Positions 44,901 to 53,728 of a DNA stretch of 64,000 nucleotides are shown here, piece after piece. The notes under the pieces were generated by a model. That model was not told the DNA's origin. It searched no databases and saw only the letters and a program-made list of their open reading frames with translations. Origin of the DNA: Acidobacteriota bacterium (GTDB lineage: Bacteria > Acidobacteriota > Terriglobia > Terriglobales > Acidobacteriaceae); the NCBI GenBank assembly GCA_003225055.1, contig QIAU01000125.1:49742-113741 (forward strand), in the 5' to 3' direction. Numbering within the stretch: position 1 is the stretch's first letter; each line of letters begins with the position of its first letter. The position numbers were made by a program, and so were the translations under genes.

Positions 44901-45376
44901 ACCTCCGCTTCCACGGCTTTCCCCTCAAGATCGAGGGCCGGCCGCCGGGGAACGTGAAGTACGTATACGAAAAGGCCAGTCCCACCGGTCCCTACACGCG
45001 TCCTGCCGGCGCCTACACGCGCTACGGCGACGTGCGTCCCTTGCTGGCCGCATCCGACGATCGCATGGCAGTTTTCGGATCAGGCGAGGAGATTGCGCTG
45101 GATTTCGATCCTTCCCGGCTGCCGGTTTTGCCGACAGGATGGACTCGAGACTACTTCTTTGTCGCCAATGGCTACGAGAAGGACATGGATTTCTACGCGT
45201 TCGAGGCAAACACCGTGACCCCACTTCCTTTCCGTGCCATGGGAAGTTACCCGTACCCTGACAACTCGTATCCCCTCGACGACGACCAGTTGAATTACCT
45301 GCTCAACTTCAACACGCGCTATATGTCGGGTAACGAGTCCAGAGGCTACTCATATAATTACGGTTCCCTAAAGTGA
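41918..45376 (+). CDS. TPR-CRTAC1 protein with long unassigned C-terminus
   Basis: An 1152-residue protein. A signal-like N-terminus (AALLFLLALTLLAAAPQ) is followed by TPRs (~30-190), VCBS blades (~230-610: DYDGDGKLD, DYDNDGATD, DYDHDGDLD, DFDHDGWMD, DYDNDGWMD, DYDGDGATD), an ASPIC/UnbV unit (~635-720), and from ~724 (CPTLFAWDGNHYELVGDMLG) about 430 residues of unassigned sequence ending in a Tyr-rich tail. It lies 119 bases after the CRTAC1 gene and is probably part of the same exported system. Confidence 0.85.
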   Translation: MKSPSVTAALLFLLALTLLAAAPQKDSKEVNSSEAARLNNLGCAYMNQQLFEKALKSFEESSRLDPKLAVARVNQGIALSNLQRVDEAKKVLHETVKNDPKDPHAWYNLGLIDKNSGDPEAAIDAFQRVTEIDPNDPDTWYLLGTVHLQQKQFPPAVDSLQHALKLNRLHASAEFGLSRAYQQSGDTTEARKHLTRFQYVTQNKLGTTMSLAYGEQGKYSRAEESAAAPEHVPPAMKVEFVDVTQKAGLATQSAPGQAEDLASFLGPGACFLDYDGDGKLDIMLADSGPVGGLGLYRNLGNGKFEDVTRKAELDPTLHAIGCTAGDYDNDGATDLALTTNRRVLLLHNEKNATFKDVTEAAGLKSDDLNLGVTFIDYDHDGDLDLYITRFINQAAPAKGEPIRLPYDQIYPGNAMWRNNANGTYSNVTESVGLLGHGPDIGAAGTDYNNDRAVDIVVTGWHGAPIVFENPREGKFPAREPWSAPVPPPTVGIAVLDFDHDGWMDVAFTHGDAPGLTLWRNNRGKSFEPVALPATNWVRGWGVAALDYDNDGWMDVAAVGETKEGKGEIRLFRNLGPDGFKDVTTDVGLDKIQLKDPRAVVTGDYDGDGATDLVVTQNHGRAILLRNQGGNQNHWLRLSLKGLNDNKSAIGTKVEVFAGANRQKWEIAGSSGYLGQNSTVIIAGLGSTGEADVVRMLWPTGVLEDEIQIAGNREQEFTEIDRRGSSCPTLFAWDGNHYELVGDMLGAGVVGHRIGAGKRNVPRPTEYIKLDRNQLGMKDGKLSFRLMEPLEEAVYLDQVQLLAVDHPAEFDVYPNEYFASNPPYPEFKIVFSRGAQTPAGAWDEHGHNVLPDLLAHRYFGDFDLLPFHGFAKMHSLELDLGQPYGGGPLWLLMHGEIEYFTATSMYAADQAGLQPVAPYVEALDSRGKWTRVIDDMGFPAGGARTMTADLTGKLPRGTRRVRIWTNLQIYWDNILINRSSQRQNARVNRLPPARADLRFHGFPLKIEGRPPGNVKYVYEKASPTGPYTRPAGAYTRYGDVRPLLAASDDRMAVFGSGEEIALDFDPSRLPVLPTGWTRDYFFVANGYEKDMDFYAFEANTVTPLPFRAMGSYPYPDNSYPLDDDQLNYLLNFNTRYMSGNESRGYSYNYGSLK

Positions 45377-45377
45377 C

Positions 45378-45412
45378 TTGTTATCCTGAGCGAAACGAAG
45401 GATCTGTGCCCT
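45378..45412. repeat. Interspersed repeat fragment
   Basis: TTATCCTGAGCGAAACGAAGG followed by ATCTGTGCCC resembles the interspersed 'TCCTGAGCGAAGCGAAGGATCT' elements seen in acidobacterial intergenic DNA. Only one copy is visible in this window, so it remains a suggestion. Confidence 0.4.
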
Positions 45413-45505
45413 TCTTACCAGTCCTCGAATTCCCGAGCAGCTGATTAAAGAAGGTTTCAATTTATGTTGACAGTGTCTCCAACCACATAATCCAATATCC
45501 GCACG

Positions 45506-46981
45506 ATGGCCAGTTCAGCAACCACATCAACTTCGAACCTTCCCCGCCTTAAGCGGTCCCTCACCCTTTGGGACCTGATCCTCTACGGAATAATTGTCAT
45601 TCAACCGGTCGCCCCGATGTCAATTTTCGGAGTTCTCAGCGAGCGCGGCCGCGGGCACGTGGTCACCACTCTCTTGATTGCCATGGTAGCCATGCTGTTC
45701 ACGGCGATCAGCTATGGCCGCATGGCACGTGCTTATCCTAGCGCTGGTTCAGCTTTTACCTATGTGGGCCAGGAGATCAATCCTGCGCTGGGATACGCGA
45801 CCGGCTGGAGCATGGTCATGGATTACATGCTCAACCCGATGATCTGCATCATCTGGTGCAGCCAGCAGGCGCATGTGTTTGCTCCGGGACTGCCGTATTG
45901 GATGTGGGCGATCTTCTTTGGTTTGCTATTCACCGGGTTAAACATTCAGGGAATCAAGACATCGGCGCGGGTCAACACTGTGCTGGCTGCCGGGATGGGG
46001 GCGGTGGTAGCAATTTTCTTTGTGGCAGCGGCGCGCTATGTTTTCAGCAACCCCCACGATGGTACTGCGTTTTTCACGCGTCCCTTTTATGATCCGTTGA
46101 TGTGGGATGCGAAGTCCGTGCTGGCAGCTACCTCGATCGCTGTACTTAGCTACATCGGCTTCGATGGCATCTCTACGCTGTCGGAGGAGGCGGAAAATCC
46201 GCGACGCGATATCTTGCTGGCGACCGTTCTGACTTGTTTTGTAATCGGAATCTTATCCGCGCTGGAGGTTTATGGCGCGCAGTTGTTGTGGCCGGCGTCG
46301 CAACCATTTCCCAACGTGGACACTGCCTTCACGTCTGTGGCGGGGCGGGCGTGGGCGCCATTGTTTGCGTTGGTGGGATTCACACTCCTGGTCGCGAACT
46401 TTGGCTCGGGTATGGGGGCCCAGATCGGCGCAGCTCGCTTGCTTTATGGCATGGGCCGCAGTCAGGCTCTGCCGCAGACTTTTTTTGGCGTAGTCGATCC
46501 CAAGCGACATGTGCCCCGCAATAATGTCATTTTCGTGGGGGTGATCGCATTAGCGGGCGCCATGCTGGTGAGCGTTGGCATCTTCAGTTACGGTCTGGGC
46601 GCCGAGATGCTGAACTTCGGCGCGCTGATAGCGTTTATGGGTGTAAACCTGGCCGCGTTCGTCCGCTACCACGTTCGCGAGGGCAAGAAAAGTCCGGTGT
46701 TGCCCTTGTTGCTGACTGGTTTGGTGATCGTGCTAGTGGTGTGGCCGAGTTCTAACTGGATCGCTTTAATCGCTGCTGGCATTGGTTTGGCGGTACTGGC
46801 GCTCCTCGCTCCGCCGCTTGCCGGCTTCACTATCTGCTTCTTTCTTTGGAAGAACCTCAGCTGGAAGGCGTGGATCGTGGGCGGACTCTGGATGTTGGCC
46901 GGGATCGCTTTCGGGGCTTGGAGAACCCGCGGCTTCCGCGGCAACCTGATCAATTTTGAGCTGCCGCCGGAAGAGCAATAG
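45506..46981 (+). CDS. APC-family amino-acid permease
   Basis: A 491-residue transporter with twelve probable membrane segments. TM1 begins LTLWDLILYGIIVIQPVAPM and TM3-4 GYATGWSMVMDYMLNPMICI; SYIGFDGISTLSEEAENPRRDI is the conserved APC loop. The frame starts at an ATG following a short gap. Substrate unknown (amino acids or polyamines). Convergent with the GH2 gene at 47120. Confidence 0.9.
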   Translation: MASSATTSTSNLPRLKRSLTLWDLILYGIIVIQPVAPMSIFGVLSERGRGHVVTTLLIAMVAMLFTAISYGRMARAYPSAGSAFTYVGQEINPALGYATGWSMVMDYMLNPMICIIWCSQQAHVFAPGLPYWMWAIFFGLLFTGLNIQGIKTSARVNTVLAAGMGAVVAIFFVAAARYVFSNPHDGTAFFTRPFYDPLMWDAKSVLAATSIAVLSYIGFDGISTLSEEAENPRRDILLATVLTCFVIGILSALEVYGAQLLWPASQPFPNVDTAFTSVAGRAWAPLFALVGFTLLVANFGSGMGAQIGAARLLYGMGRSQALPQTFFGVVDPKRHVPRNNVIFVGVIALAGAMLVSVGIFSYGLGAEMLNFGALIAFMGVNLAAFVRYHVREGKKSPVLPLLLTGLVIVLVVWPSSNWIALIAAGIGLAVLALLAPPLAGFTICFFLWKNLSWKAWIVGGLWMLAGIAFGAWRTRGFRGNLINFELPPEEQ

Positions 46982-47008
46982 GCGCAACTATCATCTGAGC
47001 TTTCCATG

Positions 47009-47119
47009 CTTGTCATTCCAAGGAAGCGAAGAATCAGGCATGTCCAGATGAAGTCCCTGGTTGGGCCCCACAGATTCCTCGCTGCGCTTGGAATGACAAG
47101 GTTTGACTAGAATGACAAG
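47009..47119. repeat. Imperfect inverted-repeat element between convergent genes
   Basis: Arms CTTGTCATTCCAAG (47009-47022) and CTTGGAATGACAAG (47087-47100) are perfect complements and extend inwards to about 27 bases with a few mismatches. A third partial copy, AGAATGACAAG, ends at 47119. The element lies exactly between two convergent genes and could act as a bidirectional terminator or a non-autonomous mobile element. Confidence 0.7.
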
Positions 47120-49834
47120 TTACCGGGTGAGGACATTCCATCCGCTTACTTCAACCGCGGGCATCGCGTTGTCCAGTTCGCTGACCCGATACCTGGCCGT
47201 GATCTCCCGCTTCTCTCCCGGCATGAGTGAGATGTAGTTATCCTGCCAGAGGACAGGCAGAATCTCTGGGCCGCTCTTGCCCTTACTAAGCTTCAGGCGG
47301 ACAAAAAATGCCAGGCTCTTGCCGGGATTCTCCAAGGTAACGTGCGTCAGACCCTCTTCGCGTTTGCGTTCACTGTGGCTGCTCACCTTCAACGAGACTT
47401 TTGGCAGCTGACTTAGCGCCGTGTAGTCGGCGAACGAGGCAGTCGGCGTCACCCACCACGTTGATTTTTCCCAATCCAGCGTTTCCGGTTTGCTGGAGAG
47501 CCAGTAGAAATTCGAGCCAACCACTTTCCCCGTTCGATCTGCCAAGGTGAGGCGCAGGAAATAAGTTGGAGTCAAATCGGCCAGTTCGGGCAGCGTGAGC
47601 ACTTTGCTGGTGCTGTCAGCCGCCGCGTCCAGCGTGGCATCTTGAGAAAACTTCTCCGTCATATCCAGATTGTAGACCCTGGCTGTGAGCTTCAGCCCTT
47701 CTGCATCCTGATACTGGCTGCTGACCACCCAGATTGAGCGGTCATCGTAGCCATAAACCGGATGCAACGCCTCCATGGATTTCTTGGCACCAAAATATCC
47801 GCCGCCCGGCCGCAAGTAATAGTCATACAGATGCCAGATCATCGAGGGCCAGGCATTGTTCAGCATCCACTGGATCACGCCGGTTGAGGTGTACTTGTTG
47901 CGGCTGTACGCCTCGTACATAGCGCGCACGCCTTCATACGCCATCAGCTGAGATTTCAGGGCGAAGTCCTGAACATTGTCTGACTTGCCGTAGCGCGTGT
48001 TCAAAGCTTCGGAAAAAACCTGGATGTTTTTGAATTCTCCCCCGCCGGCGTGATAGTCCCACCAGTCGTCGATCGGCCACAGGTGGTCCTTGCCCAACAT
48101 CCGTTCCAGGCTTTCCAGGGGAGGAACGGCCGGTCCCATGCTGGTTTCGGTGTTGAATCCATAGGCGCCGCCACAGCCGCCGGCATTGCATTTCGGTTCG
48201 GCAGGTTGTCGCGCTGAGTCGGCAAGCCAGTAGGAGGGCGCCACATATTCGTAGGGCCCGGTCATTTTGACGCCGCTGTTGCCCGTCACCGCTGCCGGTT
48301 TCGCGGTGGCGGAAGACACCACGGGATTGGGCCAGCGCAACTCTCTTTCAATGGAAAGGTACATCTGCTCGACATCCGGCGGCGGGGGATTGTCGCTGCC
48401 GTTCAGCCACATCCCCAGGCTGGGATGGCTGCGCAGGCGATAAATTTGCGAGCGCAGCGACTCCTGCGCGATCTTGAAATCGGCATCCGACCACTTCGAC
48501 CAGTGCTCCCAGTGATCGCAGCAGCACCAGCCCGCCATGATCAGAACACCCTTGCGATCGGCTTGGTCGAAAAACTCAGGCGTTTCCAGCTTGCCTTCCA
48601 GGCGGATCGTGTTCAGTCCCATGTCCTCGACGTAGCGGAATTCGTCTTCCAGGCGTTGCAAGTTCTCGCGCAGGATCATGTCCGGAGTCCAGCCGCCGCC
48701 ACGGATCAGGATTCGTTTGCCATTGACGGTGAAGAGAAGCTTGCTGTTGTCGACGAGCTGGGAGGCAATTTCCCGGATGCCGAAGTAGGAATCGGCCTCG
48801 TCGGACACTCTTCCGCTTACCTCGAATTCCATGTGCAGCGGATAGAGATTGGGGGTACCCATCTGCGCCGGCCACCACAGGCGAGGACGGGCAAATGTAA
48901 GTTGGGGAAACTTCTCAGGCTCAAAGGCTACATCCCTCGCCTCACCCGGGCCGAGTTCGACCTCCTGGGAAAATTCCGTTTTTTCGATGTGCCCTTTCAA
49001 TATGCCTTTGACCGGCTTGTCGGAAGCATTCTTCACTTGCACGATTACAGTCAATTGCGCGCTGTCATTGGCTGGCGAATTGACCTTCGAAACTACCGCG
49101 GGATAGCGCAATGCGACCGGCCCGCTGGCAGTCAGGTAGACGTCACGCCAGAGGCCCATGTTTTTGTCGGGAGGCGCAGGATTCCAATCCACGAAGGTGA
49201 TTGCCAGGTCGCTTTCGGTTGGCGCAAACGCCTGGACCGCAACCACGTTTTCGGCGCCCGCATGCGCGACTCTGCTGATATCAAATTCATAAGTGCGCCA
49301 CGCGCCCCCGACCTGTTCGAGGTCGGAGATTTTTTGGCCGTTGACCCAGATGTTGGCCCGGTAGTTGATCCCCTGAAAGTTCAACCAAATCGTCTTGCCC
49401 CGGTAGCTGGCCGGCAACCGAAAGGCCTTGCGATACCACCACGAAACCGCAAACGGGCTATCGGGCTCCATCGCAAGGTTCGAGAAGTTCGCGCCAATCG
49501 GATAACTGACCCCGGGGATTTGTCGCAAGTTCATCCCGAACGCTGGGTCGGGATAGACCTTGTCCTTCACCAGCGCCGCCACCACCGTCGTCGGCACAGT
49601 CACGCTGTACCAATTTTTTGGCTGATACGGGACGGTCGAGATGATTTCACCCCCATCCGGCACCTTGCCGGAGGACTGGAGGCTCCAGCCTCCTTTCAAA
49701 GCTAACTTGCCAGCGGCGGGGGTAGCGGCTTGGGCCTGACTCGTGCCGGGATGTGTCTGAGCAAATACGGCGTAGCTATAAAGCAAAAGGGCGGACAGGA
49801 CCAACCCGTGCTTGGGAATAGCTCGAATATGCAT
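47120..49834 (-). CDS. GH2 exo-beta-glucosaminidase-like glycoside hydrolase
   Basis: A 904-residue secreted enzyme (signal peptide ending AVFAQT). A sugar-binding jelly roll (WYRKAFRLPASYRGKTIWLNF), an Ig-like domain, then the TIM barrel. GNGRKRILIRGG-type strand, WLNGSDN and GFNTETSMGP mark the barrel. In the exo-glucosaminidase branch of GH2 the acid is Asp, as in NGSD, and the nucleophile is Glu, as in TETSMGP; both are present. The GMWLNGSDNPPP motif argues against beta-galactosidase or mannosidase. Likely removes glucosamine from chitosan-type chains outside the cell. Monocistronic. Confidence 0.85.
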   Translation of the reverse strand: MHIRAIPKHGLVLSALLLYSYAVFAQTHPGTSQAQAATPAAGKLALKGGWSLQSSGKVPDGGEIISTVPYQPKNWYSVTVPTTVVAALVKDKVYPDPAFGMNLRQIPGVSYPIGANFSNLAMEPDSPFAVSWWYRKAFRLPASYRGKTIWLNFQGINYRANIWVNGQKISDLEQVGGAWRTYEFDISRVAHAGAENVVAVQAFAPTESDLAITFVDWNPAPPDKNMGLWRDVYLTASGPVALRYPAVVSKVNSPANDSAQLTVIVQVKNASDKPVKGILKGHIEKTEFSQEVELGPGEARDVAFEPEKFPQLTFARPRLWWPAQMGTPNLYPLHMEFEVSGRVSDEADSYFGIREIASQLVDNSKLLFTVNGKRILIRGGGWTPDMILRENLQRLEDEFRYVEDMGLNTIRLEGKLETPEFFDQADRKGVLIMAGWCCCDHWEHWSKWSDADFKIAQESLRSQIYRLRSHPSLGMWLNGSDNPPPPDVEQMYLSIERELRWPNPVVSSATAKPAAVTGNSGVKMTGPYEYVAPSYWLADSARQPAEPKCNAGGCGGAYGFNTETSMGPAVPPLESLERMLGKDHLWPIDDWWDYHAGGGEFKNIQVFSEALNTRYGKSDNVQDFALKSQLMAYEGVRAMYEAYSRNKYTSTGVIQWMLNNAWPSMIWHLYDYYLRPGGGYFGAKKSMEALHPVYGYDDRSIWVVSSQYQDAEGLKLTARVYNLDMTEKFSQDATLDAAADSTSKVLTLPELADLTPTYFLRLTLADRTGKVVGSNFYWLSSKPETLDWEKSTWWVTPTASFADYTALSQLPKVSLKVSSHSERKREEGLTHVTLENPGKSLAFFVRLKLSKGKSGPEILPVLWQDNYISLMPGEKREITARYRVSELDNAMPAVEVSGWNVLTR

Positions 49835-50104
49835 GTCGCGTTCCTCGTAGATGATGCGCCACCAAACCCGGCAGGTAGCGGTTCCGTTGAACGATCATAA
49901 GAAAAGGCTCGAATGGTTGGCAGGGTTTTAGGTAAACACGCTTACGGATACGTTTCAATCGAATTCTTCTGCCCTCCCCGGTTCGCCGAAGGAAAGGGCG
50001 GCGCGCCCCTTGGCAGCAAGTCCGCGGTAAGACCGGAGTCATTCCCGTCCGCAGCAGTAGTTTATAATCATTCTCTCCTCCCTAATTTCTGGAGTGACAA
50101 GAAC

Positions 50105-52087
50105 ATGATTCGATTTTTGCAAACCCCTGGCCCGGTTAAGAAAATTGTGCTCGGAGGGCTGCTTTTGCTGATCTGCGCCGCGATGCTGGTTTACCTGATC
50201 CCTACCGGAGGCAGTTCTGTGCTGGGCGGTGCTCCCCCCGCGGGCATTGTGGCCACGGTAGACGATCAGGACGTGACCCGCCAGGATGTCATGAGGGTGG
50301 CCCAGAACATGTTGCGTCAGCAGTTTCCGCGCGGCAATGCTATGGCTTCGCAGCTGCTGCCCTTTTTCGCCTCCCGCGCCGCAGACCAGCTCATCACCGA
50401 AAAGGCTCTGGTCGCCGAGGCCCACCGCGTCGGTTTCCGGGCGACCGACGAAGACGTGCGGGACGAGCTGCAGCATGGTGCCTACGCAGCCGTTCTTTTT
50501 CCCAGCGGAAAGTTCATCGGGGAGCAAGCTTACCAGAATCTGCTGGGGCAAAATGACGTCACCGTGCCCCAGTTTGAAGAAGGCATTAAGGACAGCATCC
50601 TGATCACGAAGTTACGGAATCTGGTTGCGGCCAGCGCCTCGGTGACCGACACCGAGATTCGTCAGGAATTTGAGAAGCGCAACACTAAAGTTAAGTTCCA
50701 GTACGCAGTCGTCCGGGAAGCCGATCTGCGCAAGGGAATACATCCCACCGAATCGGAATTAAAGGCTTTCTACGAGCGGAATAAGGCGACTTACAACAAT
50801 TCCATCCCGGAGAAACGCGAAATTGCCTATGTGCTCCTGGACACCTCTAAACTTGCCGCCGAGACCCAGGTTACCCCGCAAGATTTGCGGTCCTATTACG
50901 ACCAGCATCGCGATGAATACCGGGTTCCCGAGCAGGTGAATGTCCGACATATTCTGGTGAAGACCCCGCCGGCGAGCGCGGATGGCAAGGTTGACCAAAA
51001 GGCGGTGGATGAGGCTAAGGTCAAGGCCGAGGGCATACTGCAGCAGTTGAAAGCGGGCGCCAAGTTTGACGATCTGGCGAGGAAGAGTTCCGACGATCCC
51101 GGCAGCGCCAAGAACGGCGGATCACTGGGATGGATCGGGCGGGGCCGCACTGTCCCTGAATTCGAAAAGGTAGCCTTTTCTCTTCCCAAGGGCGGGACCA
51201 GCGAGCTGGTCAAGAGTAGCTACGGGTTCCACATTATCCACGTGGATGACAAGCAGGAAGCTCACGTGAAATCCCTGGACGAGGTCAAGGCGCAGATCGA
51301 GCCTCTTATTAAGCAGCAGAAGGCTACGCGCGCAGCCGAAGCGCAGGCCAACTCTCTACTGACGCAGGCCCGCAACAGCGGGCTGGAGCAAGCGGCCTCG
51401 GCTAGGAGCCTCGAGGTGATCACGACCGATTTCTTCAGCCGCAATGAATCTCTGCCTGGGATCGGTTCTTCCCGTCCGTTTGCCGATGCGGTGTTCGGGG
51501 AAGGGGAAAAATCTCCTCCGGACATGGTTCAGGTTCAGTCCGGCTTCGTCATCTTTAAGGTGATGGCTGTGAAGCCGCCAGCCACACCAACCCTTGAGGA
51601 AATCCGTTCGCGTGTGGAGCAGGAGTTCCAGAATGAGCGCGCCGGCCAGTTGCTGGGGCAGAAAACCCAGGAACTCTCAGACCGGGCTAAGGCGGAACAC
51701 GACCTGAAGAAGGCTGCCAAGGAACTGGGCGCCACGCTCAAGGCGAGCGACTTCGTTTTGCCTAACGGTCAGGTGCCGGATGTGGGATCCATGACTGGAC
51801 CTGCCGCGATCGCCTTCACCTTGAAACCGGGCGAGATCAGCGGGCCCATCAATAGCGGCGCCACCGGCGCGGTACTCCAGGTCTTGGAAAAGCAGGAACC
51901 CACGGCGGATGAATTCGCCCAGAAGAAAGACGAAATTCGCGACTCGCTGGTGCAGCAGAAGCAGGGTGAACTGTTTGGTTTGTTCGTCAACAACCTTCGC
52001 CAGCAAATGGAAAAATCTGGCAAGATCAAAGTCAACCAAGAGGAGATGAAGGGGCTCAGTCGCGGAGCATCAGAGCAAGGCGAATAG
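50105..52087 (+). CDS. PpiD/SurA-type periplasmic peptidyl-prolyl isomerase
   Basis: A 660-residue, membrane-anchored folding factor. One N-terminal segment (KIVLGGLLLLICAAMLVYLI) is followed by a SurA_N-like chaperone region (TRQDVMRVAQNMLRQQF ... KALVAEAHRVGFRATD) and a parvulin rotamase domain (~280-380: RHILVKTPP, ARKSSDDPGSAKNGGSLGWIG, YGFHIIHVDD), then a C-terminal chaperone part. The ATG at 50105 with GGAGTGACAAGAAC upstream is preferred to an ORF start 192 bases earlier. Helps outer-membrane proteins fold. Confidence 0.9.
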   Translation: MIRFLQTPGPVKKIVLGGLLLLICAAMLVYLIPTGGSSVLGGAPPAGIVATVDDQDVTRQDVMRVAQNMLRQQFPRGNAMASQLLPFFASRAADQLITEKALVAEAHRVGFRATDEDVRDELQHGAYAAVLFPSGKFIGEQAYQNLLGQNDVTVPQFEEGIKDSILITKLRNLVAASASVTDTEIRQEFEKRNTKVKFQYAVVREADLRKGIHPTESELKAFYERNKATYNNSIPEKREIAYVLLDTSKLAAETQVTPQDLRSYYDQHRDEYRVPEQVNVRHILVKTPPASADGKVDQKAVDEAKVKAEGILQQLKAGAKFDDLARKSSDDPGSAKNGGSLGWIGRGRTVPEFEKVAFSLPKGGTSELVKSSYGFHIIHVDDKQEAHVKSLDEVKAQIEPLIKQQKATRAAEAQANSLLTQARNSGLEQAASARSLEVITTDFFSRNESLPGIGSSRPFADAVFGEGEKSPPDMVQVQSGFVIFKVMAVKPPATPTLEEIRSRVEQEFQNERAGQLLGQKTQELSDRAKAEHDLKKAAKELGATLKASDFVLPNGQVPDVGSMTGPAAIAFTLKPGEISGPINSGATGAVLQVLEKQEPTADEFAQKKDEIRDSLVQQKQGELFGLFVNNLRQQMEKSGKIKVNQEEMKGLSRGASEQGE

Positions 52088-52176
52088 TTCTGTAGCGCCG
52101 GGCGTCCTCGTCGGCGGTGGCGCGGGCACCGGGCCTGCGCTCAATCTGCCATTCAAAAAACCCTCTCGGATTCACG

Positions 52177-53721
52177 ATGTCATTTCCGCGCGCCACAGGA
52201 ATCCTGCTCCATCCCACTTCGCTGCCCTCGCGCGGCGGAATCGGCGACTTCGGACCGGCAGCCTATGAATTCGTCGAATTCCTGGCTGCTGCGCGCCAGG
52301 GGCTCTGGCAAGTGTTGCCCCTTGGCCCTTTAGGTTACGGCAACTCGCCCTATTCATCGACCTCTGCCTTCGCAGGAAATCCCCTGCTGATCAGTCTAGA
52401 GCGCCTGGCGGATCATGGCTGGATCGATCCTACGCGAATCTCGAACTTGCCGGACCATGTCGGCCTGGTTGATTACGAAGAAGTACGCGCCTCGAAGGTG
52501 CCGTTGCTTATCGAAGCGGCTTGTAATTTCCTCAATTTCCTGAAAGGCGCATCCGGCGCTTATCGGCAGCGGTTTGATCGCTTTCGCAAAGAGAATAGCT
52601 GGTGGCTGGAAGACTTCGTCTTGTTTGATGTGCTCCGCGACCTCTATCGCAAGGATAGCTGGAACCAGTGGCCGCGAGAACTGGCTCAGCGCGAACCTGC
52701 AGCCCTGGCCAAGGCGCGCGCGGAACTCGGTCACAAGCTGGACGTGGGCCGCGTCATTCAGTTTGCCTTCTGGGAGCAATGGCACGCGTTAAGGCGACAT
52801 TGTGCGCTGCGTTCAATCCGCGTGGCCGGCGATATCGCCATCTTCGTCAACTATGACAGCGCCGATGTCTGGGGTCACCCGGACCTGTTCCGGCTAAATG
52901 GTGATCTCGATTGCGAAGTTGTTTCCGGCGTGCCGCCCGACGCCTTCAGCGAAACCGGCCAGCGTTGGGGAAACCCGTTGTACCGTTGGGACGCCATGCA
53001 GGAACGTGGTTACCAATGGTGGATTCAGCGCATGCGTTGGGCTACTCAGACCTGTGATTACATTCGTCTCGACCACTTCCGTGGATTCGAGCAGTTCTGG
53101 GAAATTCCAGCCAGCCAGCCGACGGCAGTTCACGGCCATTGGGTGGATGGTCCCAAGGGGCACATTTTCGAAAAGCTCAGCGAAGCACTCGGGGGTCTGC
53201 CGTTTTTCGCGGAAGATTTGGGCTACATCACACCTGAGGTCGATGCCTTACGAGAGCACTTGGGAATACCCGGTATGGCCGTCCTGCAATTCGGCTTTGG
53301 CAATCCGGGCGCACACATTTACCTGCCGCACCGGCTGACTCCCAACCGAGTGATCTACACCGGCACACATGATAATGACACCACCCTGGGCTGGTGGACT
53401 TCCTGTGCCAGAGAGCAGGAGCGCGGGCACATACAAGCGTATCTGGGACCCATCAATCAGGAAGGGATTCACTGGGCTTTCATTCGCGCTGCACAGGGGT
53501 CGGTAGCGGATTTGTCTATTGTGCCCTTGCAGGATGTGCTGGGATTGGGCAGCGAAGCCCGCATGAACACCCCCAGCCGCCCGGATAATAACTGGCGCTG
53601 GCGATGCGCTCCGGGAGCTCTTACCCGGGAACATGCCGAGAAATTGGCCGTGCTCGCGGAAGTATGCGATCGGCTTCCGCAGCCCTGTCCGGTTCCGGCG
53701 GACGAAGATTTTGCAGCTTAG
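52177..53721 (+). CDS. malQ: 4-alpha-glucanotransferase
   Basis: A 514-residue GH77 amylomaltase that transfers maltodextrin segments between glucan chains. Motifs: SLPSRGGIGDFG near the start, WQVLPLGPLGYGNSPYSSTSAFAGN, the nucleophile Asp in IRLDHFRGFEQFW, the acid Glu in FFAEDLGYITPE and TGTHDNDTTLGWW. The start at 52177 gives the family length; 52117 would add 20 unrelated residues. The gene follows the PpiD-type gene by 90 bases, with no other maltodextrin genes in view. Confidence 0.95.
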   Translation: MSFPRATGILLHPTSLPSRGGIGDFGPAAYEFVEFLAAARQGLWQVLPLGPLGYGNSPYSSTSAFAGNPLLISLERLADHGWIDPTRISNLPDHVGLVDYEEVRASKVPLLIEAACNFLNFLKGASGAYRQRFDRFRKENSWWLEDFVLFDVLRDLYRKDSWNQWPRELAQREPAALAKARAELGHKLDVGRVIQFAFWEQWHALRRHCALRSIRVAGDIAIFVNYDSADVWGHPDLFRLNGDLDCEVVSGVPPDAFSETGQRWGNPLYRWDAMQERGYQWWIQRMRWATQTCDYIRLDHFRGFEQFWEIPASQPTAVHGHWVDGPKGHIFEKLSEALGGLPFFAEDLGYITPEVDALREHLGIPGMAVLQFGFGNPGAHIYLPHRLTPNRVIYTGTHDNDTTLGWWTSCAREQERGHIQAYLGPINQEGIHWAFIRAAQGSVADLSIVPLQDVLGLGSEARMNTPSRPDNNWRWRCAPGALTREHAEKLAVLAEVCDRLPQPCPVPADEDFAA

Positions 53722-53728
53722 TTTCCGT

